Part shown: positions 24,668-35,383 of the stretch, piece by piece
Numbering within the stretch: position 1 is the stretch's first letter
Layout: each line of letters starts with the position of its first letter
Source of the DNA: Cucumis sativus
Taxonomy: Eukaryota > Streptophyta > Magnoliopsida > Cucurbitales > Cucurbitaceae
Length of the DNA stretch: 64,000 bases
Reading direction: 5' to 3'
NCBI RefSeq assembly: GCF_000004075.3
Contig: NC_026657.2
Location: forward strand, 4,340,001-4,404,000
Translations under genes and position numbers: made by a program
The notes under the pieces: model-generated
Seen by the model: only the letters and a program-made list of their open reading frames with translations
Database searches by the model: none
Told to the model about the DNA's origin: nothing

Positions 24668-24773
24668 AAAACTAAATTCTTGTCTTCCAACCTCACAACC
24701 TTGTTGCCCCTATTCAAAATAAAACTAAATTCTTGTCTACCAACCTCACAACCTTGTTGCCCCTATTCAAAAT
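24668..24773. repeat. Tandem duplication, 2 x 53 bases
   Basis: Copies 24668-24720 and 24721-24773 are adjacent and differ at one base (CTTCC versus CTACC). They end four bases before the stop codon of the Ole e 1-like gene, so on the minus strand they form the start of its 3' untranslated region. Confidence 0.9.
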
Positions 24774-24776
24774 GTG

Positions 24777-27402
24777 TCAGATGCAGTATGTTGGCATGCT
24801 GCTCGGACGATAGACAAAAGGCCTGATAGTATGAGAGTGACCAGATGGATGATTGTAACTGAACTTCACACCTGAGCTATTGGCGCCAAGATGGGTGCAG
24901 TGTTCATGGAAACTGCTGATCGGCCGAGCGAGGCATGCATCCCAACGGTCACTTTCCGACATGGTCTCTGCAACAGTGTATCTACCCTTGGCGTTGGTAA
25001 ATGCTTGGTAATTTAGAACTTCTCCCGATCTTGTAATGCAAAGAACTGCTACTTCAGCACCTGAAAATGAGAGAATAGGTCACACCTATATATATCTTAT
25101 ATGACTATTTTTTGACAGATCAGAGTTGTGAGAAAGAGCAAAAGGTTTTGCCCAATGGTTACTTTTCGTCTTGATTTAAGGTAAATATGAGGTCAGAAAC
25201 AAAACAGAAAAACGAAGTGCAAAACAGCAACAATGGTATGATTCTATGAAGATGAAGATTCGTTTAAACTACTGGGATTTATGCAGCTCTGCAGATGAGA
25301 ATAATTTCATTTAAACTACGAATATTTACTCGGCACAAATGCAAGTGATAAAGAATAAGATGAATATTCATTTAACCTACTAGGACTAGTGCAGCTCAAA
25401 TGCAAGTGATACCTTTCGTAGAGTGTGCCAAAACAATGCAATAAAATTAGTATTTAACAAAAAAAGAAAAGGCATGATCACGTTTTGCTGCTTGTTTCTC
25501 ATCAATTTGTCTCATAAAAGATGTTAAATCAACAATCAACTTAGAAGCTTAAGGTGATAGGTTGCAGTAAACTTAATTACTTCAATACTTCAACATTGAT
25601 CTCCTGCACACGTGGGCATGGGTATGAAAATTTGTAGAAAAACCCAACAAGTGAAACTCAATATTAATTTGGAGAGGAAATGACACTATAGGAGTTAGAA
25701 CATAGAACATCATGTTGCAATACAAAGTTAAATAACTACTCGACCCAAAAGCTAATGGTTATTTAACATGAATTTTTTTTCAAACTCACAAGTTATTGAC
25801 TAAATAAGAATTAGTTAGTTTGTTACAAAATAGTTAAAAGCAGTTAATTGTAAACTACCTCCTAAGCTCTCTATATAATGAGGCTTGAGTTCTATATTCA
25901 TCAATTCAATAAAAATAAATTCCTTACCTAAATCTTGATACAAGTGGAGGAAAGTGTTGAAGTAGAAATATATTCAAACTTACTATTATTCATCAGCTCA
26001 AGCTTTTGGGCTAAGTAGTAAAAAAAACAGCACTAGATTCTACGTTTTCTTAGTGGTAATGATATCCAGTACAGTTTCATTGACAAAATAAAACTCATAT
26101 TTTCTTTTGAAAAGTTAGTGAGATCAGGCGATAAATTATATGCTCTATTGATTCTTCTTGAGATTGAAGGATTGGAACCTACCTTTTGTTTGAGGACGTA
26201 TGCCTTAACCATCTGAGCTACGCCCAGGCTTCCCTATGTTCAATTGATTCTTAATTCTTATCCTATAAACATAAAATGGGTTTGAATTTCACGGCTAAAG
26301 GATGACTCAGTAATTGCACATTAGTATCACGCAATAGGCATTGATTGCTACAACAGCTACAGCAAACATAGAAATTGAAACTGGGAGTTATCATAAGAAG
26401 GAAACGATTTTCGTGACAACTATCCAGCTAAATAATCAAATTATGATGAACAAACCAAAACATGAAAACAATAAGCAGGTGGAGAAGCTATTATTAATAT
26501 CCATCACAAAAGTACTCCATGTCTAAGCATTTCCAAAAGTAGTGGAAAAAAAGGGGTAAGATCCACAAATTCAGCAAAATAAAAAAGTCCCATGGAAATC
26601 AATAACGAGTGATGACAGAGTGAAAAAGTATAAATGAAAATATGAAATAGAAATTTAGCAATGGATGCAGTCATGCAGAGACTATGGTCCTGACATGGTG
26701 CAGGGGTTCTCGTGTAGTGGTATGGTTTAGGAGTTTTATTTTGAGCATATCATGTTTATCCATTGACTGCTAAAACGGAATCACTGAGTTAATTTTCCAT
26801 CATTCTAGATCCTTTTCGTTTAGAAGTGAATTTATTAAAAAAAAAATTCCAGGAAAAGCCTCATGTAATTTAGTCGTTGTCACCCATATTATTGCTTGTT
26901 TTTCATAAGACGGCATAGTCAGCTACGCAGAGGATTCAACATCTTTCCTCTCGCGAATTTGCATAAGAAAACACCAGAAATGGAGGCCAGCACTTTCAAT
27001 ACATGTAAGGCTTTACTTGATTTCATTTGCAAACAAAGCTAAACCGTTCACAATACACATAACTTTCACTAATTTCTTGACAGTACTTGTATCAGCACAG
27101 TCCAGTCAATTCGTGGCCAAAAGAAACAATCTCAGACGGAATGAACCCAAAAATTAGCCAAACCAGTAAGATCAAAACCCAAAAGCAGAAAATCCAGTCG
27201 AAAATTTTCTACTCAAAGGAAATATCAGATTGAGACTAGGAGACTGACCTTCAAGAACATGGTCTTCTGGGCCAATGGAAGAATCGCCGCAGACATCGCA
27301 GATAACTCGGCCATGGATTGCCCCGGTCCAACCTCTCGAACCTGAAACGAAAAGTGTGAGAATAATCAAGCCCGTCAACAGCTGCTTCCTCAGCGCTTCC
27401 AT
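24777..27402 (-). CDS. Pollen Ole e 1 allergen/extensin-like secreted protein
   Basis: Two exons, 27249-27402 and 24777-25060, join across a phase-1 GT-AG intron to give 145 residues. Residues 1-24 form a signal peptide (basic start, hydrophobic core, small residues before the predicted cut), so the product is probably secreted. The mature part has the Ole e 1-like pattern GRVICDVCGDSSIGPEDH, then AEVAVLCITRSGEVLNYQAFTNAKGRYTVAET and cysteines in DACLARP, EHCTHLG and the terminal TYCI. Ole e 1-like proteins are small disulphide-bonded extracellular beta proteins of mostly unknown function, found in pollen and vegetative tissue; allergenicity is not implied. The 2.2 kb intron contains a SINE-like head. 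Confidence 0.88.
26168..26235 (-). mobile_element. tRNA-derived SINE-like head
   Basis: On the minus strand GCCTGGGCGTAGCTCAGATGG is followed after about 29 bases by GGTTCCAATCC. These resemble the internal A box (26209-26220) and B box (26169-26179) of a tRNA gene, each with one mismatch to consensus. No acceptor stem pairs at the ends, so it is not a functional tRNA gene. Plant SINEs have such heads. The element's 3' end and target duplication were not found. It lies within the intron of the Ole e 1-like gene. Confidence 0.55.
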
Positions 27403-28836
27403 GGATGATGTGGTTTCGGGGTTCCAATGTCTTCTTCAACTATGATTTCAGCTCTAAATTTGATGCTGCGCAGTGCGAAGGGAGAAATGTGTCGGTAGGT
27501 AGCAGTGTTTAAACATCGCCCGACGTGTCGGAAGGGGAAATTTCGTCTTTCCTCACAACATGTCGTTGATATCTTAGTGGAAAAAATTACCTTTTACTTT
27601 TTATTATTGTTGTTGTTAGAATAATGGTTTCAGGGAGTTTTTTTTCGGGTCTCCTAATGGTAAATGTATCAAATCTAATCATATTACTGTTTTTTATAAC
27701 TTATTGCATTAGAGATATCATGTCTATTGTAGCTCTAACACGATCACCATGGTAAAGATAAAACATGATATATCACATTAGGATTAAAGATACAACACTT
27801 TTCTAATGTGGTACGTTGTAAAAAATGTTAGGATTAAAGATATAGCACTCTTATGTTATCAAAATGTTAAGTTTCATATCTTCTGAACAAATCATTAATC
27901 ATACAATGTCATTGTCAATAGGTCACTCACACAAAAATCTCTTGATTTCAGGTTGAGTGGTCATAATTTGGATTATAGTCTGATTGAATTTTATCAAGTT
28001 AAATATCTTGATTTCAGGTTGAGTGGTCATAATTTGGATTATAGTCTGATTGAATTTTATCAAGTTTTTAGTTCAGTAAGAACCAAACCAACCAGTTTTG
28101 CAAAGAAAATATCTAAATCAATAACCAATAACTAATGGTAATAATAAATCAGGATTTTGTTTGGATATGGTTTGTTTTAGAATTAGTTCTCAATATTTAG
28201 GGTTTTTTTTCCTTCATTTTTTCCATTCTTGTTTTGAATTGGTCTATTTTTTTTTTTTTGCTAATATTAAATTAAGTCTATTTTTTTAATTTTTAAATTT
28301 GAAATTTTATTATTGTTTTAAACTTTTTAAATAAAAAACAGCCACATCCATGATAATTAATTTTTTTTAAACAACGAACATACATCCAACATAACAATTA
28401 AAATACTAGTAGATATAATCTTTCGACTGTTTGTCAAACAATCTGACATACTAATAAAAGAAGCAAATAGATCATCACTCGAACAAAAGCTGCAAAATAG
28501 AAAACAGGTTAATATATGGTCGATTCGTGCATCACGCTCTTTTTAAGACGTTTCACGACTATACTTTCGTTGTACAAACATAATGATAGTCATGTCGTCC
28601 CTAGAATAAAACAACCTCAGTCTTCAATTGGTTTTGCATCGAAACCAACTGAAGTTCACAGTCACTCGAAACGACAATAGCTTACTTCAAACACAAATCT
28701 CAATCCCTATATCTCTTTACCCCAAACACTCTTTTGCACCACTTTTTAGGACATCAAACATTATTAGATGGAAAGAAAAAAAAAAACTCAACAATGGTTT
28801 GGAAATTGAAAAGGGCAAAAGAGTAATATCGTTAAG
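27403..28836. other. Promoter of the Ole e 1-like gene, then intergenic DNA
   Basis: The first 200 bases are the presumed promoter of the minus-strand gene; no clear TATA box was seen. The rest is AT-rich apart from a 66-base tandem duplication listed separately. Open frames at 27953-28135 and 28628-28969 have no domain and are not supported. Confidence 0.4.
27940..28066. repeat. Tandem duplication, 66-base period
   Basis: The 61 bases 27940-28000 (starting TCTTGATTTCAGGTTGAG) recur without visible change at 28006-28066. The lack of differences points to a recent duplication or an assembly artefact. Confidence 0.9.
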
Positions 28837-28897
28837 CCACGTGGGTTGCACGTGCAATCGGAGTTTTGGTGTCATCTGCCCCTCATGTTCATATAAA
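28837..28897 (+). promoter_or_regulatory. Coupled G-boxes and TATA box
   Basis: Two palindromic ACGT-core elements, CCACGTGG (28837-28844) and GCACGTGC (28848-28855), lie about 37 bases before TATAAA (28892-28897). G-box/ABRE pairs at this spacing from a TATA box are typical of bZIP- or bHLH-controlled plant promoters (ABA, light). A CT-rich leader follows to about 28958. A downstream transcript is likely, but its product is unclear. Confidence 0.6.
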
Positions 28898-28959
28898 ACC
28901 ACAACAAGCCCTAATTCCTCAAATCCGCCTACTCCTCTTCTTTTTCCGTTTCAACCAGA

Positions 28960-29091
28960 ATGCTCTTGAAATTCCAAGCATTCACCTCTCTTTACGAATT
29001 TGTTACGATCTTAATGTTTTTTCAGATTCTACTGCTGGAATGCTTTACCAAACCTTTCCTTCTGAGATGGCTTTTGTGTTTTTATTTTTGA
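28960..29091 (+). CDS. Possible small hydrophobic peptide (43 residues), unproven
   Basis: The first ATG after the G-box/TATA promoter opens a 43-codon frame rich in Leu, Phe and Ile. It contains FVTILMFFQILLL, which could span a membrane. I do not recognise the family. No longer frame follows within 1.5 kb, so the transcript could be a small-protein gene, a non-coding RNA, or the first exon of something with unrecognised introns. Supported only by the promoter context. Confidence 0.25.
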   Translation: MLLKFQAFTSLYEFVTILMFFQILLLECFTKPFLLRWLLCFYF

Positions 29092-30759
29092 TTGATGAAT
29101 TAAGCTTTCAATCTCTGGTATATTTGTTCTTACTTCTGGATTTTACATTCAATATTCATGATTTATATCCCTATGATGATTGATTGGAATTAAAATAAAA
29201 GTAGTGGACTGAGTCTTACTGATGAAAAGTATCAATTCTGAGGGATATATTTGTTGCAAATAGATTTCCTGAAGCTGCCATTGTAAGGTTTCATATTTTG
29301 TTAAAAAAGTGGTACATATGATGGATGTTGAGCTGAGGTTGTGTTATTGTTTTGGGGAAGGGTATGGTGGATTTGAGTCTCTAATCCATGTTTGTCGAGC
29401 TTGAGTTTGGATGAACCTCAAATTTCTTTAGTTTTTTTTTTTCTGAAAAATTAAGCTAGGAAGTGACTTAAAAGAAATTGCATCAAAATATGTTATTTTA
29501 CCTATTTTTTAAAGTGTGGTTTTAAATTATTTTTTAAAAGTTTTCTTTTTTGTTTTTTTTGTGAAAAATCCATTTATAGTATTTGGTTTCGAACATTTTA
29601 AAAAAATATTGTTATATATATAGTTAGACTTCTATGTCTGCAAGGTTTATATTTAGAACCTAGTTTATATTTAGAACCTATTTTATTGATGATATTGATG
29701 ATAGACTTCCACTCACTCTAATCCTAGTTAGTGTTTAAAAAATTATTAGGAAGTTTTTTGTAATCACATACAAAATTAATTCAAAAGTACTCTTAATATT
29801 TGGTTTTAAAAAATCCAAGAATCAAAGGTTTTAAAGAATTAAAAATGGATTGAAAAGTGAAAATAAATACAATGGAAAAAGCTTCAAGAATGAAAAAAAA
29901 AATCATTAATAACAACATTACAGAATATTTGGTTCGGAAAGAGCATAACAAACATGAATAAAAAGAAAACCATTTAATGAAATATGAACACGAATAGTAA
30001 AAAAATATTTAAACAATTTTTATTCTTATCTTTACTATTTTATATCTTTATTTTCACCCTACTAAAAGTGGATTAAATTTATAATCTTACAAATATGGAT
30101 ATGAATGAGAAAATTTTCCATTATTTCATAAATCATACGATCTTCGTTGATTTGTTTTTTGGTTTGATTTATCTAACTAATTTGATTTTTTTTAATCCTA
30201 TTTAAATATAGGAAGATTCATCTGAATATTAACTATATAATTTACTAGATTATAAGATTTTCATTATATTATTTTTTTCCTGTTTTTCCTTTATTCTCAA
30301 TTTAACAAATCATAATGTATTTAAATTTCAAAATCATAAATCCTAAATTTTATTTTTAATAAGATGGGTTAGTTATTTCATAATTATTGGTTAACATCAA
30401 ATACGATGAATGATTGCTTTATTTTAATTAAATTGCTACACTTTTTAAAATTTAAATTAACCTAGCGATAACATAACAGACCGAAGAACGAGAAGAATCA
30501 GTTGACGTCGATTTAAGAAAGTTTCAGTTTGAATATTAATTCGAAAGTCCAACTAATAACCAACAAGACATAGAATCAAACTAAAAAATTTTGTTGTTTC
30601 CATAATTACTCAAATCCAAAAAAAAATTAGATTCTCTCAGTATAATTCCACAGATCATTAGTTACTAATGGCTACTAAAATATATGATATAATATATTAT
30701 TTAATTAAACATGTTTCCTTATTAATTCCTTTTCCTTAGAGGAGTTGGTCTTCTTCCTC
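29092..30759. other. AT-rich intergenic DNA
   Basis: Low-complexity A/T sequence; near 29650-29680 the phrase TTATATTTAGAACCTA occurs twice in tandem. No gene, RNA or mobile-element coding remnant was recognised. The last hundred bases precede the TATA box of the next gene. Confidence 0.45.
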
Positions 30760-30766
30760 TATATAA
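30760..30766 (+). promoter_or_regulatory. TATA box of the small acidic gene
   Basis: TATATAA in the context CCTCTATATAATAC lies 97 bases before the ATG at 30863. The spacing is good for a plant core promoter. Confidence 0.65.
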
Positions 30767-30862
30767 TACAAACTGCATTATTCATCACAACAGCACCCTT
30801 AATTCCGTCCTCAAATCTAATAAATTTCTTATTTCATCCTCCTCGGAATCAGAACTACATTC

Positions 30863-31138
30863 ATGGAGGAAACTACAATGTCTTCAATTTCTTATGCTGA
30901 AGAAGTCGAGTCTGATCAGTCCGTCTATTTCGAGCCAAAATGCGCTGCTATTACTAAATCGGATGAGTTTGAGGTTGAGGACGAGAAGCTTTCGAGATTT
31001 ATCGTCGAACTTGAAGCGCGTATTGCTCGGTTGGAGCGTAGTCGTTGGTTCAATCAGCAATATCAGGTTCAACAAGAGGAAGATGAAGAAGATGAATCTG
31101 AGGAACAATTCCCTGAAGAAAGCTCTGCCAGTTGTTGA
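30863..31138 (+). CDS. Small acidic hypothetical protein with a coiled-coil stretch
   Basis: A single exon gives 91 residues from an ATG with a well-placed TATA box upstream and an AATAAA signal downstream. The protein is acidic overall. Residues about 40-62 (EDEKLSRFIVELEARIARLE) form a short amphipathic helix likely to make a coiled coil. The C-terminus is Glu/Asp-rich and ends SASC. There is no signal peptide or membrane segment. I do not recognise a named family, although small plant proteins of this build exist. Frames overlapping on both strands are shadows. Confidence 0.65.
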   Translation: MEETTMSSISYAEEVESDQSVYFEPKCAAITKSDEFEVEDEKLSRFIVELEARIARLERSRWFNQQYQVQQEEDEEDESEEQFPEESSASC

Positions 31139-31224
31139 ACGTTTTTCTTTTTTCTCGTTTTTGTTAAATCTAATTTTCAATTCTATCTTTACCTATTAAT
31201 GTGTATTTTGTCATCAAGACATCT

Positions 31225-31230
31225 AATAAA
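31225..31230 (+). terminator. Polyadenylation signal
   Basis: AATAAA lies 87 bases after the stop codon of the small acidic gene, a usual place for a plant poly(A) signal. Confidence 0.5.
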
Positions 31231-31730
31231 ATTGAAACCATACAAAGTGAAGCAAACCAACTATACATAATTTTGGACATAAATTATGGACCAATGTAAA
31301 GTCTTAAAAAGAATTTGAACAGTGTAATTTTGTTTTCTATAGTTTAGACTATTTTTTCGTTCTTTCTTGTTAGGTTACAAGTTGAATTTTTGGGTGAACA
31401 AAACGTCACATTTACATAAATAATCTAAATATGCTACAACAATTTTTTAAAATAATCTATAATCAAACAAACAAGTAAAGTTCAGTGTTTACCCACAAAT
31501 ACAACTGTTAATGTACATTCAAATTCATTCAAAATAAGAATAAAAAGTCGTCTATGCAAACTTTAAATCTACGTACGTTCAATATATAATGATGATGATA
31601 ATAACAACAATAATAAAATGGTTGGGTGGGGTTGACCAAAGTTACTAAATTCAAGTTGGTCAAGATTACACTCCTACCAACTACACATAAACCTTCTTCA
31701 ATACAAGATTCACTAACCACGAAAAAAACC
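31231..31730. other. Intergenic DNA
   Basis: AT-rich sequence without a supported gene. The minus-strand open frame 31529-31957 extends through the neighbouring tandem repeat and has no recognisable domain. Confidence 0.4.
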
Positions 31731-31856
31731 GACTCCCAAAATCTCTCAATCTCTTCAAGAGAAGAGCAATCAGACTCCCAAAATCTCTCAATCTCTTCAA
31801 GAGAAGAGCAATCAAGACTCCCAAAATCTCTCAATCTCTTCAAGAGAAGAGCAATC
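31731..31856. repeat. Tandem minisatellite, three copies of 41-43 bases
   Basis: Copies start at 31731, 31773 and 31816, each beginning GACTCCCAAAATCTCTCAAT and ending in GAAGAGCAATC. The copies are nearly identical, differing by one inserted A. Each carries the palindrome CTCTTCAAGAG. Confidence 0.92.
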
Positions 31857-32239
31857 CTCCATAAAAGGTAAAACGGAATTGAGAAGGGAGAGAACAAGAA
31901 AACTATACACGGTTTTTGTTTGATAGTATGATGAAACATCTCAAAACCAATTAACAATGACAGAAAGTAAAAGAGTTATACTCCCTCTATCTCATAAGGA
32001 GTGTGAATCTCCTTAGTTTTTTCAATTTAAAACTCTCAATAGCTTCCACTTTCTCGTGATTCAAACACTTAATTAACCATATAATAGGCATCAAATTCAA
32101 CAACGATGGAAGGAAGGCACATTTGATTAAGAATTGTAAAGCTTTCAAAGCCTTCGTTAAGAGCTTGAGAATCCAAGATATTAGTTGACCATTCTTGATT
32201 GATTTTTATGTATCTTTGCACAAATCAAAGATCCAAGAG

Positions 32240-33510
32240 AGTCACGAACCAATCACCCTATACCGCCACGAGATAGCAAAGTGCATGTTCCAAGAAGCAT
32301 CTGTATTCAATTTCCAAGAGTTTGGACAAGGAGCGGTCCAAGCATCGATCATGACTTTCTGAGTTCTCTAACAAATTAGGAAGATACTTCAACTTTGGAG
32401 CTCTCATCAACACCATCAACGTTGACTTAGGTGTTGATTTCCTCAAAATTTGGACAATTGAAGGTGTCTCCCCATTAATATTGCAGTATTTTGATAACTC
32501 CACAGGATCCATAGAGTAGTGATGGTGTCTCCAAGCATGTTGAGGTTGAGGTGTTTGACCATCCAGCTCCAATAACCTAGCGAGCTCCGATCCATCCAGC
32601 CATGCAACCAGAAAAATGATCACTCACAATAGGGATAGACAGAAACCAAGAGTTTTTAGCAAAAAGACACTCTCCCATAAGGCATGAGTAGTCGTTTCCT
32701 CGAATTTCTTGCACAAGAACACAAGGGGTTAGTTATATATACATTTTTCTAACGATATTCATTTTCGAAGGAATAACATCTTGGATAATAAAGCAGACAC
32801 AATGTTTAGCTTCTGGGATATTTTTAGTTTTTCAATGGGCTTTCCACCACTGTCCCCATCGCTAAAATTTGAAGTTGAACCTTCTTTACTGGGTCTTAGG
32901 CTTGAGGCGAGGTGATGGGCACTTTTAATCGAAAAACGACCTTTGGAGTCGTAATTCAAAATGGTTTCATCTTTTAAGAATATACAATCAATTAGCATGA
33001 ATGTTAAGGATGACTTTGACATCAATGTTAGAGAAACTGTTTCCAATGAAAACTTCGTTCTAGGACCCATTCTCAGCTTCTTCAAGCAGACTATTAACAC
33101 GTATCCCTCTAAGGTTGTCATTTATTAACATCGAAATGTTGCTGCTTTTCCTGGATCAGAATCGATATTTATATACCTTCGCCATTCAAGAACCTAACCT
33201 TTTTTGTAAAGCTCACGTCCTCATAAAAATGCTCCTCCACGATTGGGGCATTGAGGAAATCCCCAATCTTTAAAGTATCTACCCTTTGAGATGCTTGACA
33301 AGAATGCTTCCGGGGTGTCTAATAATTCTCCAACTCATTTTTACAAGCATCGCTTGGTTCAATAAGCAAATGCGTCACTAAAACCCAAAACCTCCATTAT
33401 ATTTCCTGAAACAAAGTTGATTCCACGGCTTTGCCAACGTACCTTTTTCTTAACCTCAGAAGAACCCCATCAGAATTGTGCTAATAGCCTAATATTTATC
33501 TCTTCACAAA
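32240..33510 (-). mobile_element. LINE (non-LTR retrotransposon) C-terminal remnant
   Basis: On the minus strand from about 33470, a frame reads WGSSEVKKKVRWQS, then in another frame KYNGGFGF. This matches the end of plant L1-type reverse transcriptases, where FWWG and GGLGFR are typical. Further on, 33121-32759 contains YDSKGRFSIKSAHHLAS, the zinc-binding RT-associated region (usual form GxFSVKSAY). Multiple stops and frameshifts separate the blocks, so the copy is dead. The 5' end and the poly(A) tail were not located. Confidence 0.65.
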
Positions 33511-34680
33511 TTCATTGTATAGGTGGGAATCACTTTTAAATTTTAAATTCTGAGGGAAGAAAAATCAACTTCTCCCATGGAATACTTTTGAGGTTTAATA
33601 CTTTCAATAAATTTTTAAATTTAGTCTTCCATTAGTATTGTTTTTTTTTTTCTGGTCAATAATAATTTTACCATTAATTTTGAAAATGTATTAACTTATT
33701 GTATTTCCACGTATAAAAAAACAATGACTATCTTTAAATATAGCAAAATAAATTAATATATAACAAAATATCACAGACCACGATAGATCATACTAATATA
33801 TGTTTATATTATCTGGATAGACATACTTGATCTAACACACGTAGATTATGATATTTTGTTATATTTATAAATATTTTTTAAAATTTATTATTTAATAATA
33901 ATTATTATTATTATCCTTACTCTTATTTAATCACGATATAAAATATTTTTGAAAAAAAACTAAATAACAAATTTTTTGAAAAGTATTTATAAACACGGTA
34001 AAATATCATAATTTAAAGACAAAGACAGATATATGTGTTTATTATGATATTATAGTTTATCGTAGATGATATTTTACTATATATTGTAAGAAAACTTTTG
34101 AGGCAAGGAGTTGATTATTATAATCTTATATTATATTAAAATTAGTTTAATAATTTATGTTTAGGAGTAGATTATTTTAGTATGTGTTTAAAGTGTGAAC
34201 TATTTTAATTTGAGAAGAAAATAACACTACACCCAAAAAATGATAAACTTAAAATAGTAAAAAGGTAGCAAATTATAAATGTAAAAATAATATTAATGGT
34301 AGCTAATTAAATATTACAAAATGTATTTTAGTGTATCGTAAATTTGTCCCAAATATATTGGGTAATTATAATTGATGACAATTTTAGTCATACTTATTAA
34401 GAATATAACAACATTGAATTTTTTTTGTAAATATAACACAAGTATCACTCATATACTCCTATTATTGATAGAATTTATCAACTTTTGTTATATTTGTAAA
34501 TTTTTTAAAATGTTGTTATATACTTGATTATTTTGAATCTAATTGTTAAATTTGCAACTATCACATAAATATTTTTGGTTTAGTTATATTTGAAAATAAA
34601 TTTAATTAGGTGGGATTAAATTAAAATGGAGCAAAGTTGGAAGAAATTTGAAAGTATAATCACCGAATATATTATATACA
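33511..34680. repeat. AT-rich dispersed repeat sequence
   Basis: Between about 33700 and 34600 phrases such as ATAACAAAATATCA, GTTATATTTATAAATATTTT and ATTGATAGAATTTATCAAC recur in both orientations. They resemble the blocks near 23000-23400 and 42360-42560. I read them as copies of a short non-coding repeat family common in cucurbits. Boundaries are not clear, and no gene is present. Confidence 0.45.
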
Positions 34681-34689
34681 AAATGTCAA

Positions 34690-35383
34690 ACTCTGTTGAT
34701 TGAGGAATTGAGCTCTCTCTTCTCCCTCAAACTTTCTACCAAGAATTTGTGAATGCTTGTTGAACTGAATCTGAACCTCCCATTTCTTGTAATTTATAGT
34801 GCGTTTTGAATTTTGGGTTTGGTGCTGCAACTGCCTCCACAAATTGGGAACCTTTGGACAGAGAACCGTGAGAAACGCCTAATTTAGCTCAACAAGCTTT
34901 CTGAAAATGGCCAAAATCTCCACTCACAACATCCTTCTCAAATTAGCAAATTTGACTCAGTCTCTCTCGATTCCAAACATGGGGGGTTTCCTACTGCAAC
35001 AAAGAAGAAAAACAAGCTTCAGGGTAAAACTTCAGCTCCTTTTCCCCGAGAGAGACCAGAATAAAATTAAAAGAAAGAGAATTTTCGTCTGGTTTTTTTC
35101 TGGGAAATAGCTGTTTTTCTCAATCACATCTATCTTATCCATTATTTTAGATTTTTTAGATTTTTTATCCTTTTTTGCTTTGTGGGGTTGAAGCTGACGA
35201 GGGCATTTCTCATCCTTATGCTCTGACTTTGTTTCTTCTTCCCCTTCCCCCCCAATCTCCTTGTGGTTTCTATTTCTGTGTCCCTGTTGTTATGTGCTTT
35301 GGGCTTTCAAGATTTTATTCAATGCAAGATCTTGATTGCCATTTGTGACTGCTTTTGAGTTGTGAGATTAGAGATTAAGGAAA
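34690..35383 (+). promoter_or_regulatory. Probable leader region of the PBL kinase gene, with an upstream ORF
   Basis: A TATTATATACA phrase near 34670 and a CT-rich stretch (34710-34740) suggest transcription starts about 650 bases before the kinase ATG. The first long upstream frame, 34907-35110, would encode 67 residues without any known domain. A leader intron is possible and would remove it. Evidence is positional only. Confidence 0.35.

Noticed and set aside
26168..26235. Functional tRNA gene on the minus strand
   Set aside because: A and B boxes are degenerate and the ends do not form an acceptor stem; a SINE head is more likely.
28628..28969. 113-codon plus-strand frame over the G-box promoter
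   Set aside because: It runs through the TATA box and promoter elements; no domain and no promoter of its own.
31731..31856. CRISPR-like array
   Set aside because: Units are directly adjacent tandem copies without unique spacers, and the DNA is eukaryotic.
31529..31957. 142-codon minus-strand frame across the minisatellite
   Set aside because: Length comes from the repeat units; no domain and no ATG-based support.
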